Part shown: positions 37,332 through 45,825 of the stretch, piece by piece
Layout: every line of letters begins with the position of its first letter
How positions within the stretch are numbered: position 1 is the stretch's first letter
Assembly (NCBI RefSeq): GCF_013820765.1
Contig: NZ_JABJVM010000006.1
Coordinates: forward strand, 1 to 64,000
DNA from: Paenilisteria rustica
GTDB lineage: Bacteria; Bacillota; Bacilli; Lactobacillales; Listeriaceae
DNA: 64,000 bases
Reading direction: 5' to 3'
Made by a program: the position numbers and the translations under genes
Notes under the pieces: model-generated
The model's database searches: none
What the model saw: the letters and a program-made list of their open reading frames with translations, nothing else
Told to the model about the DNA's origin: nothing

Positions 37332-38438
37332 TTAACAAAATGAAACTAGTAATTCCGTCAAACAAAGGATAGTCAGTGACTGGCCATATGGCATTGCTGT
37401 CATGTCGATTTCACGATAAAAATCTAAATGGTCGCCCATCCCGGTTCCCACTGACACATGCTGCACCTCTCCATTTTCATCAATCTCATTTAGTAGCCCA
37501 GCGATAGCTTTGTAGGCGACTTCCTCATATTCGGCACTGATATAATGCTTATGCACCGCTTTTAAAATGCCGTATGCAAAACCAGCTGTAGCGGAAGATT
37601 CGAGGTAAGAATCTTGGTCATTAATGAGCGTATGCCAAAGTCCAGATTCATGCTGATACTTCTTCAACGCAGCTACTTGAGCATTTAGCGTATGAATCAA
37701 GAAGACCCGCAATTCATCGTTCTCCGCCAGTTCAAGAATCTCGATAATCTCTGGAATGGCAATCGTAATCCAACAATTCCCCCGAGCCCACAGTGCCTCG
37801 GCATAGTTATGATTCCCTTCAAATGTCCAGCCGTGATACCATAATCCCGTTTTACGATCCTGCAAATACTTCACATGAATCAAAAATTGATATCGCGCTT
37901 CTTCTATATATGCAGGACGATTCAGCAGTTTTCCGATTTTAGCTAAAGGAAGAACCGTCATCATCAGCGTGTCATCCCATAGCTGATTTTTATTTTCCGG
38001 GCCATATGTCGCATGCTGCAAACCATTTTCTTCGGTTCTCGGCATGTCGTGCATCACCCACTCTGCCCACTGCTCTAAATAAGGTATATACTTAGAATCA
38101 CCAGTATCCTCGTAAAGATACGCCATGGTGAGTAGTGGCGCCATCGTGTTCACATTTTTAGGCGGCGCGCCCTCCTTCATCCGGTTTTCAATCCAGTCCT
38201 GAACTACCTGCAACGCCTTATCATTCTTCGTAATTCGGTAATTTTTATAGATACCAAACAAACCAACGCCCTGTGGCCAATTCCAGACAGACCAGCTTTT
38301 ATCGTCCACTTTCAATCCGTCAAAGTCTAACAGAAACTCACCTTGATCATCACGAATCGTCGTCAAGTTATCTATTAATAAATCGATTTTATCCTCTATT
38401 TCCTCTTTTCCAACAAATAATTCTCGTTTTATAACCAT
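37332..38438 (-). CDS. GH105-type unsaturated rhamnogalacturonyl hydrolase (YteR/YesR-like)
   Basis: 368 residues of the (alpha/alpha)6 barrel family GH88/GH105. Motifs: NWPQGVGLFGIYK, LWDDTLMMTVLPLAKIG with the catalytic Asp, GLWYHGW, ARGNCW (usually ARGNGW), and ESSATAGFAYGILK. No signal peptide, so it works in the cytoplasm, hydrating and cleaving the 4,5-unsaturated uronate from imported oligosaccharides. The released unsaturated uronate becomes 5-keto-4-deoxyuronate, the substrate of KduI in this island. Rhamnogalacturonan specificity is inferred from the family. Confidence 0.88.
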   Translation of the reverse strand: MVIKRELFVGKEEIEDKIDLLIDNLTTIRDDQGEFLLDFDGLKVDDKSWSVWNWPQGVGLFGIYKNYRITKNDKALQVVQDWIENRMKEGAPPKNVNTMAPLLTMAYLYEDTGDSKYIPYLEQWAEWVMHDMPRTEENGLQHATYGPENKNQLWDDTLMMTVLPLAKIGKLLNRPAYIEEARYQFLIHVKYLQDRKTGLWYHGWTFEGNHNYAEALWARGNCWITIAIPEIIEILELAENDELRVFLIHTLNAQVAALKKYQHESGLWHTLINDQDSYLESSATAGFAYGILKAVHKHYISAEYEEVAYKAIAGLLNEIDENGEVQHVSVGTGMGDHLDFYREIDMTAMPYGQSLTILCLTELLVSFC

Positions 38439-38464
38439 ACTGGCACCCTCATCTCTGCATTTAT

Positions 38465-38704
38465 TTAATAAAAACCGTTGATATTCTTGTTAATCGCAAG
38501 CATCATTTTCTTAAAATCACTATCATTATTCAGCTTGAACTGGCTTGCTTCTAACTGATTAAATTGATTGACCAGCAGATACGACTGCAAGTATAGTGAC
38601 AAGCTTTCTTTAGCCACTCTTTCCTTATCTGGCCCCTCAACTTGGTGATTTTGTAACACAGCATATGCGAATTTTTCTGGATCAATCTTGATTTTCTCTG
38701 GCAT
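38465..38704 (-). CDS. Hypothetical protein, 79 residues
   Basis: MPEKIKIDPEKFAYAVLQNHQ..., helical, soluble, no signal peptide or known motif. Good ribosome-binding site (AAAAGGAG). Lies 24 bp after the transporter and 26 bp before the GH105 gene, so it is translated with them. I do not recognise it; small proteins in this position in other uronate loci are also unnamed. A role in the pathway or transporter is only guilt by association. Confidence 0.7.
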   Translation of the reverse strand: MPEKIKIDPEKFAYAVLQNHQVEGPDKERVAKESLSLYLQSYLLVNQFNQLEASQFKLNNDSDFKKMMLAINKNINGFY

Positions 38705-38727
38705 TTTGTTTACTCCTTTTCTAGTTA

Positions 38728-40170
38728 TTATTGTTTGTTAATTTTTCTAAGTGCAGCTCCGACTTCTAGCGTCTTCACTCGGGTCAAGGGGTACGCGAAT
38801 AATAGGACAATTGCTGAGACGAACAAGCAAACTGCTGGTAGTAAATTGGCTAGCGCATAAATTCTATTTTCCACAACTAGCGTTTGGATTGCGCCACCTG
38901 TTGTCGAAGATTGGTAGCCAATGAGGGTCAGCATAATTCCTCCGATTAAACCGGCACACGCCTGACCAAATTTTCGAGCAAAAGAGTTCACACCGTACAC
39001 CGTTCCATCTTCACGCAAGCCTGTAATGTATTGATGGTAATCGATGACGTCTGTAATAAACGCCCAAACCATTAAGTTGAACAGGCCAGTTCCAAGCGTG
39101 GCAACGAAAAGTAATACGAGATATACCCAAGGATTTTCAATATGCATAAAGTACATGGCGAGGTATAGCACCGAAGAAACTAGCAATGCGAATACACTCG
39201 CTTCTTTCTTACCAAACCGCTTCGTTAAACGTGTAGCAAAAGGCGCTAAGACAATAACTGTTCCATACGTGAATAACAGAGCAAATGACATGGCTTGTTT
39301 ATTATGGAAATAGTCATTAAATAGATAAGTCGTATTCGTTCCTGCAAGAATCTGGTTAATAACGATAAAAATGTCGACAATAACTAAAACGACAAGCGCA
39401 CGATTTGCTAGTAGCCCTTTTATCAGCACTTTTGCTTTTACAGGTTCGTGTTTTTCAACTTGAACTCGCTCTGTTGTCAGGCGATACGATATATTATAGC
39501 CAACAAACGCGATTCCTGCGCAAATAATCGCGATGATAAAAAAGCGCATTCCGGAAACCACTTGCTGACCGTTTGCTAACGTCACATACATAAAAATAGG
39601 AATCAAGAAACCCGTTGTTCCGCCACCAATAGCTGAGCCGATACTGCGGAATGTCGAGAGTGATACCCGATCATCTGGATTCGAACTAATCGCCGATGCC
39701 ATCGATCCGTATGGAATATTAATTGCCGACAAAAGAATGCCAAAAAGAATGTAGGTGGCAAACACATAGCCCAATTTTAGTCCCATCGGAAAGTAGTTTA
39801 CAAAGGGCAAAAATAGCACAATCGTAATTAAACAAAATGGATATTTCATTCTGCGTATCCACGGTCGAAATCTGCCTTCTTTCGTTAATTTACTGATATC
39901 GCATAGGCGGCCAATCGTCACATCTGCAAATGCATCAAGAATCCGAGCTCCAAAAAACAGCATACCAACGACTGCACCGGCAATTCCCAACACGTTTGTA
40001 TAGTAAATCAGTAAAAAACTATTGACTAATCCTAAAATAAAAGTGTTAGCCAAATCGCCAAACATATAACCAACTCTATCTCTTACTCCAAAAGGCAATT
40101 TCTTGCTAGATTCTTCATACGCCTTACCTGCTAATTCTATTTTTGATTCTAAATTTGATTCTTCCATCAT
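38728..40170 (-). CDS. GPH-family (MelB-type) sugar:cation symporter
   Basis: About 480 residues, 12 hydrophobic segments. Loop motif DAFADVTIGRLCDISKLTKEGRFRPWI fits glycoside-pentoside-hexuronide symporters (MelB, YicJ, GusB). Start near 40170 (AGGAG 6 nt upstream); a longer frame begins at 40224. Located between the KduD gene and the hydrolase, so it likely imports short unsaturated uronide or rhamnogalacturonan oligosaccharides. Confidence 0.85.
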   Translation of the reverse strand: MMEESNLESKIELAGKAYEESSKKLPFGVRDRVGYMFGDLANTFILGLVNSFLLIYYTNVLGIAGAVVGMLFFGARILDAFADVTIGRLCDISKLTKEGRFRPWIRRMKYPFCLITIVLFLPFVNYFPMGLKLGYVFATYILFGILLSAINIPYGSMASAISSNPDDRVSLSTFRSIGSAIGGGTTGFLIPIFMYVTLANGQQVVSGMRFFIIAIICAGIAFVGYNISYRLTTERVQVEKHEPVKAKVLIKGLLANRALVVLVIVDIFIVINQILAGTNTTYLFNDYFHNKQAMSFALLFTYGTVIVLAPFATRLTKRFGKKEASVFALLVSSVLYLAMYFMHIENPWVYLVLLFVATLGTGLFNLMVWAFITDVIDYHQYITGLREDGTVYGVNSFARKFGQACAGLIGGIMLTLIGYQSSTTGGAIQTLVVENRIYALANLLPAVCLFVSAIVLLFAYPLTRVKTLEVGAALRKINKQ

Positions 40171-40310
40171 TTTCATCTCCTGATCGATACGAATTTTTCT
40201 TGATAGATTAATTGTCGAACTCAAATTTTTGATAGAAAGATTTATCTTATCCTCATCGATGTAAGGGCTTACTTTTTTACAAATCTATTATTGTATAGTA
40301 AAATTCTCTA

Positions 40311-40440
40311 CGTATGCTTTAAAATAGGGTGTACGTGGAATGCTGAATAGACGATACGTTCATGTACACAGCGATTTTCGAGGGGCAATCTCGAATGATT
40401 CTCGCTATGTGCATGAATCGTCGCTCAGCATTTTTTATTT
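40311..40440 (+). ncRNA. Candidate hairpin RNA or intra-operon stem-loop
   Basis: 40339-40432 folds into a long interrupted stem: AATGCTGA with TCAGCATT, GACGA with TCGTC, TTCATGTACA with its imperfect partner TGTGCATGAA, AGCGA with TCGCT, and TTCGAG with CTCGAA. T6ATTT follows on the plus strand. A plus-strand promoter (TTTACA 40276-40281, 17 bp, TAAAAT 40299-40304) would start a transcript near 40311, antisense to the kduD-transporter mRNA gap. On the minus strand the same hairpin could stabilise or process that mRNA. Confidence 0.4.
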
Positions 40441-41245
40441 AATTCGGTTGCTTGCCGATATAAGCTAAAATACCGCCGTCTACGTAAAGTATGTGTCCAT
40501 TTATAAAATTAGACGCGTCAGATGCTAGGAAAACGGACGGTCCTGCGAGATCGATGGCTTCCCCCCACCTCGCTGCTGGTGTTTTGGCAATGATGAACTG
40601 GTCAAATGGGTGCCTCGAACCATCTGCTTGTGTTTCTCTTAGCGGTGCGGTTTGCGGAGTCGCGATATAGCCAGGGCCAAGACCGTTACATTGGATATTG
40701 TGCTCCCCGTACTCTGAGGCAATATTTTTAGTTAGCATTTTCAGTCCACCTTTTGCAGCGGCATAGGCACTCACCGTTTCACGACCTAATTCGCTCATCA
40801 TCGAACAAATGTTAATAATTTTTCCGCCGCCTTTTTGAATCATCGCTGGAATGACTGCCTTAGCCATAATGAACGGTGCGTTTAGATCGATATCAATCAC
40901 TTCGCGGAACGCTTCTACCGACATTTCTGTCATTGGCACACGCTTGATAATTCCAGCATTGTTTACCAGAATATCAATGACGCCAACCTCTTTCTCGATT
41001 TGCTTCACCATGCGCTGTACAGCCTCTTCATCCGTCACATCGCAAACGTAGCCTACCGCATCAATTCCAGCTTTTTTGTAACCCTCTAAGCCTGCCTCTA
41101 CACTATCCTGATTCAGACTATTAAAAACAATCTTTGCTCCCGCCGCAGCGAGCCCACTTGCAATCGCAAAACCAATGCCATAAATCGCCCCAGTCACCAA
41201 CGCAACTTTTCCATCTAAGCGAAATTGTTCCATCTCAAAATTCAT
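40439..41245 (-). CDS. kduD: 2-dehydro-3-deoxy-D-gluconate 5-dehydrogenase KduD
   Basis: Short-chain dehydrogenase of about 268 residues reducing 2,5-diketo-3-deoxygluconate to 2-keto-3-deoxygluconate. Cofactor loop TGAIYGIGFAIA (usually TGxxxGIG), NNAGI, catalytic Ser and Tyr in SMMSELGRETVSAYAAAKGG, and the C-terminal INGHILYVDGG. Start at 41245 (AGGAGGAG 7 nt upstream). Directly after kduI, as in other kdu operons. Confidence 0.92.
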   Translation of the reverse strand: MNFEMEQFRLDGKVALVTGAIYGIGFAIASGLAAAGAKIVFNSLNQDSVEAGLEGYKKAGIDAVGYVCDVTDEEAVQRMVKQIEKEVGVIDILVNNAGIIKRVPMTEMSVEAFREVIDIDLNAPFIMAKAVIPAMIQKGGGKIINICSMMSELGRETVSAYAAAKGGLKMLTKNIASEYGEHNIQCNGLGPGYIATPQTAPLRETQADGSRHPFDQFIIAKTPAARWGEAIDLAGPSVFLASDASNFINGHILYVDGGILAYIGKQPN

Positions 41246-41267
41246 CACTCGACTCCTCCTATCTCGC

Positions 41268-42107
41268 TCATTTCAATTGATCCATGGAGACCATATCCAT
41301 ATCCGTGTATGTAATATTCTCGCCACACATAGACCAAATAAACGTGTAGTTACTCGTTCCTACACCAGAATGAATCGACCAACTTGGTGAAATAATTGCT
41401 TGCTCATTGCTAACAACTAGATGCTTGGTCTCGTCTGGTGTTCCCATCATGTGAAAAGCACGAGTATCCTCTTCCATATCAAAATATACATACGCTTCCA
41501 TACGTCGTTCATGCGTATGACAAGGCATCGTATTCCAAGCACTTCCAGGCGCTAGCACCGTATACCCCATCTGCAATTGGCAACTTTCACATACGTTCGG
41601 ATGCACATACTGATAAATCTTCCTTTTGTTCAATGTCAGCGAATCTCCTGTTTCCATCGGCTTAATGCTGTCAATCTCAATCTTCACGTTTGGATATTTA
41701 TGATGGGCAGGTACACAACTGATATAAAATTTAGCTGGGTTCGCTTGATCCACACTTGAAAAAACGACGTGCCTAGTCTCCTTCCCAATATAGTAACCGT
41801 CCTGATTCTTCATGCTTTCTTTTTCACCATCGATTTCAATAAATCCAGGTCCACCAATGTTAATAACACCTAATTCGCGACGCTCGAGAAAATAATCCAC
41901 GCCAAGCTCTTTATCCAGCTTAATCTCGAGCGGCATCTCAGCTGGCGTCACTCCGCCAAAAATCATGCGATCATTATGTGTATAAATCAAATGAATATTC
42001 CCCGGCTCAAACACCTGCTCCATTAAAAATTCTTTCCGTAACTGCTCTGTCGAATAGTGCCTAATATCCTCCGGGCTGTGCGTATAACGATTCTCCATTT
42101 TTTGCAT
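41268..42107 (-). CDS. kduI: 5-keto-4-deoxyuronate isomerase KduI
   Basis: About 279 residues of the cupin-like KduI family. Zinc-ligand pattern PCHTHERRMEAYVYFD plus a later His in WSIHSGVG. Converts 5-keto-4-deoxyuronate to 2,5-diketo-3-deoxygluconate. Start at 42107 (GGAG 9 nt upstream); the TTG 9 bases earlier is less likely. Sits 3 bp after kdgK. Confidence 0.95.
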   Translation of the reverse strand: MQKMENRYTHSPEDIRHYSTEQLRKEFLMEQVFEPGNIHLIYTHNDRMIFGGVTPAEMPLEIKLDKELGVDYFLERRELGVINIGGPGFIEIDGEKESMKNQDGYYIGKETRHVVFSSVDQANPAKFYISCVPAHHKYPNVKIEIDSIKPMETGDSLTLNKRKIYQYVHPNVCESCQLQMGYTVLAPGSAWNTMPCHTHERRMEAYVYFDMEEDTRAFHMMGTPDETKHLVVSNEQAIISPSWSIHSGVGTSNYTFIWSMCGENITYTDMDMVSMDQLK

Positions 42108-42119
42108 AAAATCCAACTC

Positions 42120-43124
42120 CTATCTCATTATTTTTCCAGACTCTGCTGTCATAAATTCATGTACCTCGTGTTCACTAAACTGATTACAATCACCATAAAT
42201 TGTATGCTTCAAAACTGCCGCCGCTGTTGCAAAATCAATAATCTCTTGTGGCGTTTTCTGCTCTATAATGCCATGTAAAACGCCTCCCGAGAATGCATCA
42301 CCTCCACCAATTCGATCTACAATCGACCTTATTTCATATTTTTTTGACTCATAATATTGCCCATTTTGCCAGTAAGCGCCCGTTAGTTTATTAAAATTTG
42401 CAGATAGAACTTCCCGTTTTGTCGCGTATAGGACTTGAATATTCGGATATCGTTTTTGTATTTCGGCATAATAGTGAGCAAGTTCCTCCTCACCTCCTTG
42501 ATATGCGGGAATTCCCAACAAATAAAGCGCATCCAATTTACCCAAAGAACAATAATCAACTAATGGTAAAATCTCTGTCAACATCTCACTCGCCTCTTCT
42601 TGCGTCCAGAGCTTCGCGCGATAGTTAACATCAAAACTGATTTTACAGCCTGCCTTTTTGGCTTGTTGCAACAACTCGCGAGTTAAGTTCCGCCAATCAG
42701 AAGACAAAGCTGGCGTAATTCCAGAAATATGAAAAAGCTCGATGTCTTTAAAAAGCTGGGCACTGTCCCACTCATTTTCGTTTATCCTAGCAAATGAGGA
42801 ATACGCGCGATCGTACAGGACTTTTGCGCCCCTTTCCCCAACTCCTACCTCTACGTAATACGTTCCTAATCGCTCTCCCCCACGCAAAAGGGCATCTGTT
42901 TTCACCTTGAAATGTTGCAAATGGTTTTTAAATCCGTCACCTAAACTATTGTTGGGGACTTTACTTGCAAAAGAAGCATCATGTCCATAGTTAGCCAGTG
43001 ATATCGCCACATTCGCCTCGCCACCTCCATAATGAAGCGAAACAGTTTCTGTATTGGATAAACGTGTACCTGTCGCTGTTGAAAAACGAAGCATCCCCTC
43101 GCCCAACGTTAGAACTTTTCCCAT
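42120..43124 (-). CDS. kdgK: 2-keto-3-deoxygluconate kinase
   Basis: PfkB-family kinase of 334 residues. N-terminal GEGMLRFS..., substrate motif YGGGEANVAISLA, and the C-terminal signature RIGGGDAFSGGVLHG carrying the catalytic Asp. Phosphorylates 2-keto-3-deoxygluconate to KDPG, the substrate of the next enzyme. It is 2 bp from kdgA, so the two are coupled. Confidence 0.93.
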   Translation of the reverse strand: MGKVLTLGEGMLRFSTATGTRLSNTETVSLHYGGGEANVAISLANYGHDASFASKVPNNSLGDGFKNHLQHFKVKTDALLRGGERLGTYYVEVGVGERGAKVLYDRAYSSFARINENEWDSAQLFKDIELFHISGITPALSSDWRNLTRELLQQAKKAGCKISFDVNYRAKLWTQEEASEMLTEILPLVDYCSLGKLDALYLLGIPAYQGGEEELAHYYAEIQKRYPNIQVLYATKREVLSANFNKLTGAYWQNGQYYESKKYEIRSIVDRIGGGDAFSGGVLHGIIEQKTPQEIIDFATAAAVLKHTIYGDCNQFSEHEVHEFMTAESGKIMR

Positions 43125-43126
43125 AA

Positions 43127-43774
43127 CTATTCTCCTTTAATTTGCTGATACTTTGCCATATAAATCGACGCCATTTCCGTAACTTCGGCAAAATTATTTG
43201 TTTTGGCTGAGGCTAATAGATTGCCGCCTACACCGACCGCGACCGCACCTGCTGCAAACCAATCCGCCATATTTTCTACATCAACCCCACCTGTTGGCAT
43301 CATATTTAAATGCGGAATTGGTGCTTTGAAGGCTTTGATAATAGCTGGCCCGTAAAGGTTTCCTGGGAATAGTTTAATAATATCCACTCCAGCCTTTAAA
43401 GCAATTCTAGCCTCACTAATAGTCATACATCCTGGTAAATATGGAATTTGATATAAATTACAAACTTCGGCCGTGTCCAAATCGAATGTCGGGCTAACAA
43501 TGAACTGCGCGCCAGCCAAAATCGCAAGCCGTGCTGTGAACGCTTCCAAAACAGTCCCGGCACCGATGATTATTTCTGGATTATCCTGATATTTATTCCT
43601 CAGTTCTCGGATAGCTTGATCCGCATCTGGAACGGTAAATGTTAACTCGATTCCTTTCATCCCTCCTGCAATGACCGCGTCACTCGCTTTTATTGCACCC
43701 ACTTTCGTATCGTGTCTGATAACTGCGATAACCCCTGCCAACTGCAATGATTCTAAAAAATGTAGCTTTTGCAT
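43127..43774 (-). CDS. kdgA: 2-keto-3-deoxy-6-phosphogluconate aldolase
   Basis: 215-residue class I aldolase. Schiff-base Lys134 in IIKLFPGNLYGP and Glu43 in GIELTF. Splits KDPG into pyruvate and glyceraldehyde-3-phosphate, the end of the uronate route. First gene of the operon, with GGAGGGG upstream. Length and residues fit KDPG/KHG aldolases (Eda). Confidence 0.95.
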   Translation of the reverse strand: MQKLHFLESLQLAGVIAVIRHDTKVGAIKASDAVIAGGMKGIELTFTVPDADQAIRELRNKYQDNPEIIIGAGTVLEAFTARLAILAGAQFIVSPTFDLDTAEVCNLYQIPYLPGCMTISEARIALKAGVDIIKLFPGNLYGPAIIKAFKAPIPHLNMMPTGGVDVENMADWFAAGAVAVGVGGNLLASAKTNNFAEVTEMASIYMAKYQQIKGE

Positions 43775-43798
43775 GTTAACCCCTCCGATTTCCTATAT

Positions 43799-43863
43799 AG
43801 AAATATTTATTTCTTATATGTAAAATATGTGTTTATTATATACAGATTCAAATGAAAAAGCAA
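43799..43863 (-). promoter_or_regulatory. Promoter of the kdg/kdu operon with a possible KdgR operator
   Basis: On the minus strand TTGCTT (43863-43858), 17 bp, TATAAT (43840-43835). Downstream, AGAAATATTTATTTCT (43799-43814) is a near-palindrome covering the early transcript, well placed for an IclR-type regulator. The operator assignment is inference. Confidence 0.7.
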
Positions 43864-43937
43864 GCCCCTCTGTTGAAGAACTTGGCCAGATTATTATTCA
43901 TATGGCTACTAAATTAACTGCTGACCACATTATATAC

Positions 43938-43971
43938 AAAAAAAAACACCCCATTTTATTTTTTTGGGGAG
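43938..43971 (-). terminator. Terminator of the IclR regulator gene
   Basis: CTCCCCA and TGGGGTG pair around an A/T loop on the minus strand (43947-43971), followed by nine T residues. Confidence 0.8.
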
Positions 43972-43983
43972 CTTCTTAAAAAT

Positions 43984-44736
43984 CTATAAAATAGCTTCAA
44001 TTTCTTGTTTTGCACGTATAATTGCTGTTGTAATTTCTTTTTTATAGGAATCTGTGATGCGATATTTGGGAACACTAATACTAAATGCCCCAATAATTTC
44101 TTGCTCTTTTATCAATGCTACACCTACACAGATGATGTCGTTCTCTACCTCTTCGTTATCATAGGCGATGTTTGTTTCACGTACCTTTTCAATTTCCTTC
44201 TCTATTTCAGCTGTATCCGTGAGTGTATGTATTGTATATTTCATCAAATCCGTCGTCCTCAAGTATTTCTGATACGCTTCTGTACTAAACTTAGCCAATA
44301 CCGCCTTGCCCATCGCTGAACAATAAAGAGGTCTTGTAATCCCAATCTTAGATGACATTCGGATCACCTGATTTTTAGGATCTAATTTGTTAATATACAA
44401 AATCTCGTTCATATTTAAAACACCCAGATGTATCGTTTCATCAATTTGATTTTGTAATTTTTCCAGATAAGGAAGTGTTGTTGCCACTAATTCCGTCTGT
44501 TTACTATCTTGATTCGAATACTTCATAAATTTAGAACCAATCCGATAATTTTTTCTATCATCACGGCTGACATAGGACACCAATAAAAGCGTATCTAAGA
44601 TTTTCAGTACGGTTGAATTCGTCATTTTCAGCCCATCCGAAATTTCTTTCAAAGAACTGTTTGGATGTTCGAATAAAAAATCTAGAATATCAACGGCTTT
44701 CAGCAGAACCGATCCATATGGTTTTTGATTCGTCAT
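43984..44736 (-). CDS. kdgR: IclR-family regulator of uronate catabolism (KdgR-like)
   Basis: About 250 residues. N-terminal winged helix (about 10-65; SSLKEISDGLKMTNSTVLKILDTLLLVSYV) and C-terminal IclR effector domain with GITRPLYCSAMGKAVLAKF and DNEEVENDIICVGVAL. Own terminator; the kdg promoter lies right downstream of it. By location it should control the operon and sense 2-keto-3-deoxygluconate or a related acid. Name given by analogy to KdgR of enterobacteria, also IclR. Confidence 0.85.
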   Translation of the reverse strand: MTNQKPYGSVLLKAVDILDFLFEHPNSSLKEISDGLKMTNSTVLKILDTLLLVSYVSRDDRKNYRIGSKFMKYSNQDSKQTELVATTLPYLEKLQNQIDETIHLGVLNMNEILYINKLDPKNQVIRMSSKIGITRPLYCSAMGKAVLAKFSTEAYQKYLRTTDLMKYTIHTLTDTAEIEKEIEKVRETNIAYDNEEVENDIICVGVALIKEQEIIGAFSISVPKYRITDSYKKEITTAIIRAKQEIEAIL

Positions 44737-44789
44737 TGTTTCCCTCATTCCTTCCTTTTAAAATTATATTTACATTTTGCGGGCACCTT

Positions 44790-44885
44790 TTATTTCACAC
44801 GACGTTTTTTACTAGTCAAAATCAATTTGGCTACTAGTGCAGCTACAGCTAACTTCCCTACATTATTCCAACCTTTCTTTTTCAC
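44790..44885 (-). CDS. Small basic protein, 31 residues
   Basis: A frame with a GTG start and a GGGGG site 8 nt before it reads MKKKGWNNVGKLAVAALVAK...SKKRRVK: one hydrophobic helix between basic ends. Not large enough for routine gene callers. It lies alone upstream of the IclR gene. Function unknown; could be a small membrane peptide. Confidence 0.5.
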   Translation of the reverse strand: MKKKGWNNVGKLAVAALVAKLILTSKKRRVK

Positions 44886-44977
44886 GATAACCGCCCCCTC
44901 TATACTAGTGTAAGTTTTTTTCAAGCAATGCACAAATGAAGCCACTTATTTTTTGTGTTTTATTTGTCGAATTCCAT

Positions 44978-45006
44978 AAAAAAAGCCCGAACACATGGCT
45001 CAGGCA
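44978..45006 (-). terminator. Terminator after the small membrane protein gene
   Basis: GCCTGA and TCGGGC pair on the minus strand, followed by seven T residues. Confidence 0.8.
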
Positions 45007-45055
45007 AAATTTAAAACCTAGGGAGTTTTAAATGAGTATATAGTTTAAAGCGGTT

Positions 45056-45262
45056 TTACCATTCGTAGCGATCGTTCTTACTTGCGTTACGACGGTGACA
45101 GTTACGTGGGTTACCCCAAATGCGATATAGCAGATACACAACAAGTGCTAAACCTAGAAGTGGGAATAGGAAGTGCATCGTGATACCAATGACTTTGAAT
45201 AGGATATTAAGCCCAATAATAGCTAGAATAACGGTGAATAAGTATTTGAAAAAATTGTTCAT
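45056..45262 (-). CDS. Small membrane protein, 68 residues
   Basis: MNNFFKYLFTVILAIIGLNIL... has two hydrophobic helices followed by a basic tail RIWGNPRNCHRRNASKNDRYEW. Start at 45262 with GGAGG upstream. Own terminator. Not recognised; L. monocytogenes has small unknown proteins at the corresponding place, as I recall. Confidence 0.75.
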   Translation of the reverse strand: MNNFFKYLFTVILAIIGLNILFKVIGITMHFLFPLLGLALVVYLLYRIWGNPRNCHRRNASKNDRYEW

Positions 45263-45344
45263 TTTAATAACCTCCAAATTTTATTATATCAACTTTTAAC
45301 GTTAGCATGATTAAAATCTATGTGAAATCGCTTAAGTGCCACGA

Positions 45345-45503
45345 TTAGTTTTTAACGTCTAGAATTTGAGCTGTTGATGGCTCGGCTGGAATGGTGGTAT
45401 GTAGTTTTACCGTTTTCGCAGGTACGATAATTGGCTGTGTCTGTGTTCCAACTAGCAACATAATCATTAATGCTGACATTAGACCGAAAATCCCTTTTTT
45501 CAC
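45345..45503 (-). CDS. Small secreted or membrane-anchored peptide, 52 residues
   Basis: VKKGIFGLMSALMIMLLVGTQ... is a typical signal sequence (two Lys, a hydrophobic core), followed by a short proline/threonine-rich tail ending ILDVKN. Start GTG (45503), with AAAGGG about 10 nt upstream; a GTG nine bases earlier is also possible. It may be a secreted peptide or a membrane-anchored one; no lipobox Cys. Function unknown. Confidence 0.5.
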   Translation of the reverse strand: MKKGIFGLMSALMIMLLVGTQTQPIIVPAKTVKLHTTIPAEPSTAQILDVKN

Positions 45504-45825
45504 GTCGTTCACGCCCTTTTGTTTGGTTGATACGTTTATTATAGCTGGATTTATTTTTTAAAACGATAGGCTCTGGGCTGAAAATTCGTACGCCCCAAGT
45601 CGGATTTGTTGGGAGCCTTTGAAATGAATTAGGCTCCCAATATGCATGCGAATGAAATGAGCAGGTAATCCTTCGTGAGCCTTCGAGGACGCCACTCCAA
45701 ACATAAAACCAACCTCCCAACCCAACTCCTTTCATCGCACCATATGCCCAAACCATCTTCCCCTTGGAACCTACCCCCATTTAATGCTATGATAAAGAAC
45801 ATATCAAACACTTGGAGGGAACAAA
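45504..45825. other. Intergenic region with module C4
   Basis: Apart from the C4 hairpin this stretch holds a probable promoter for the protease gene (TTGGAA, 18 bp, TATGAT near 45764-45793). The long minus-strand frame across 45352-45780 is not convincing as a gene. Confidence 0.6.
45609..45690. repeat. Module C4 hairpin repeat (inverted)
   Basis: TTGGGAGCCT (45609-45618) is perfectly complementary to AGGCTCCCAA (45631-45640). On the minus strand the flank reads GGATTACCTGCTCATTTCATTCGCATGCATA, matching modules C1 and C3. Confidence 0.8.

Noticed and set aside
45352-45780. 142-codon minus-strand frame
   Set aside because: It crosses the module C4 hairpin and overlaps a better small secreted frame. 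The sequence is not protein-like and the start context is poor.
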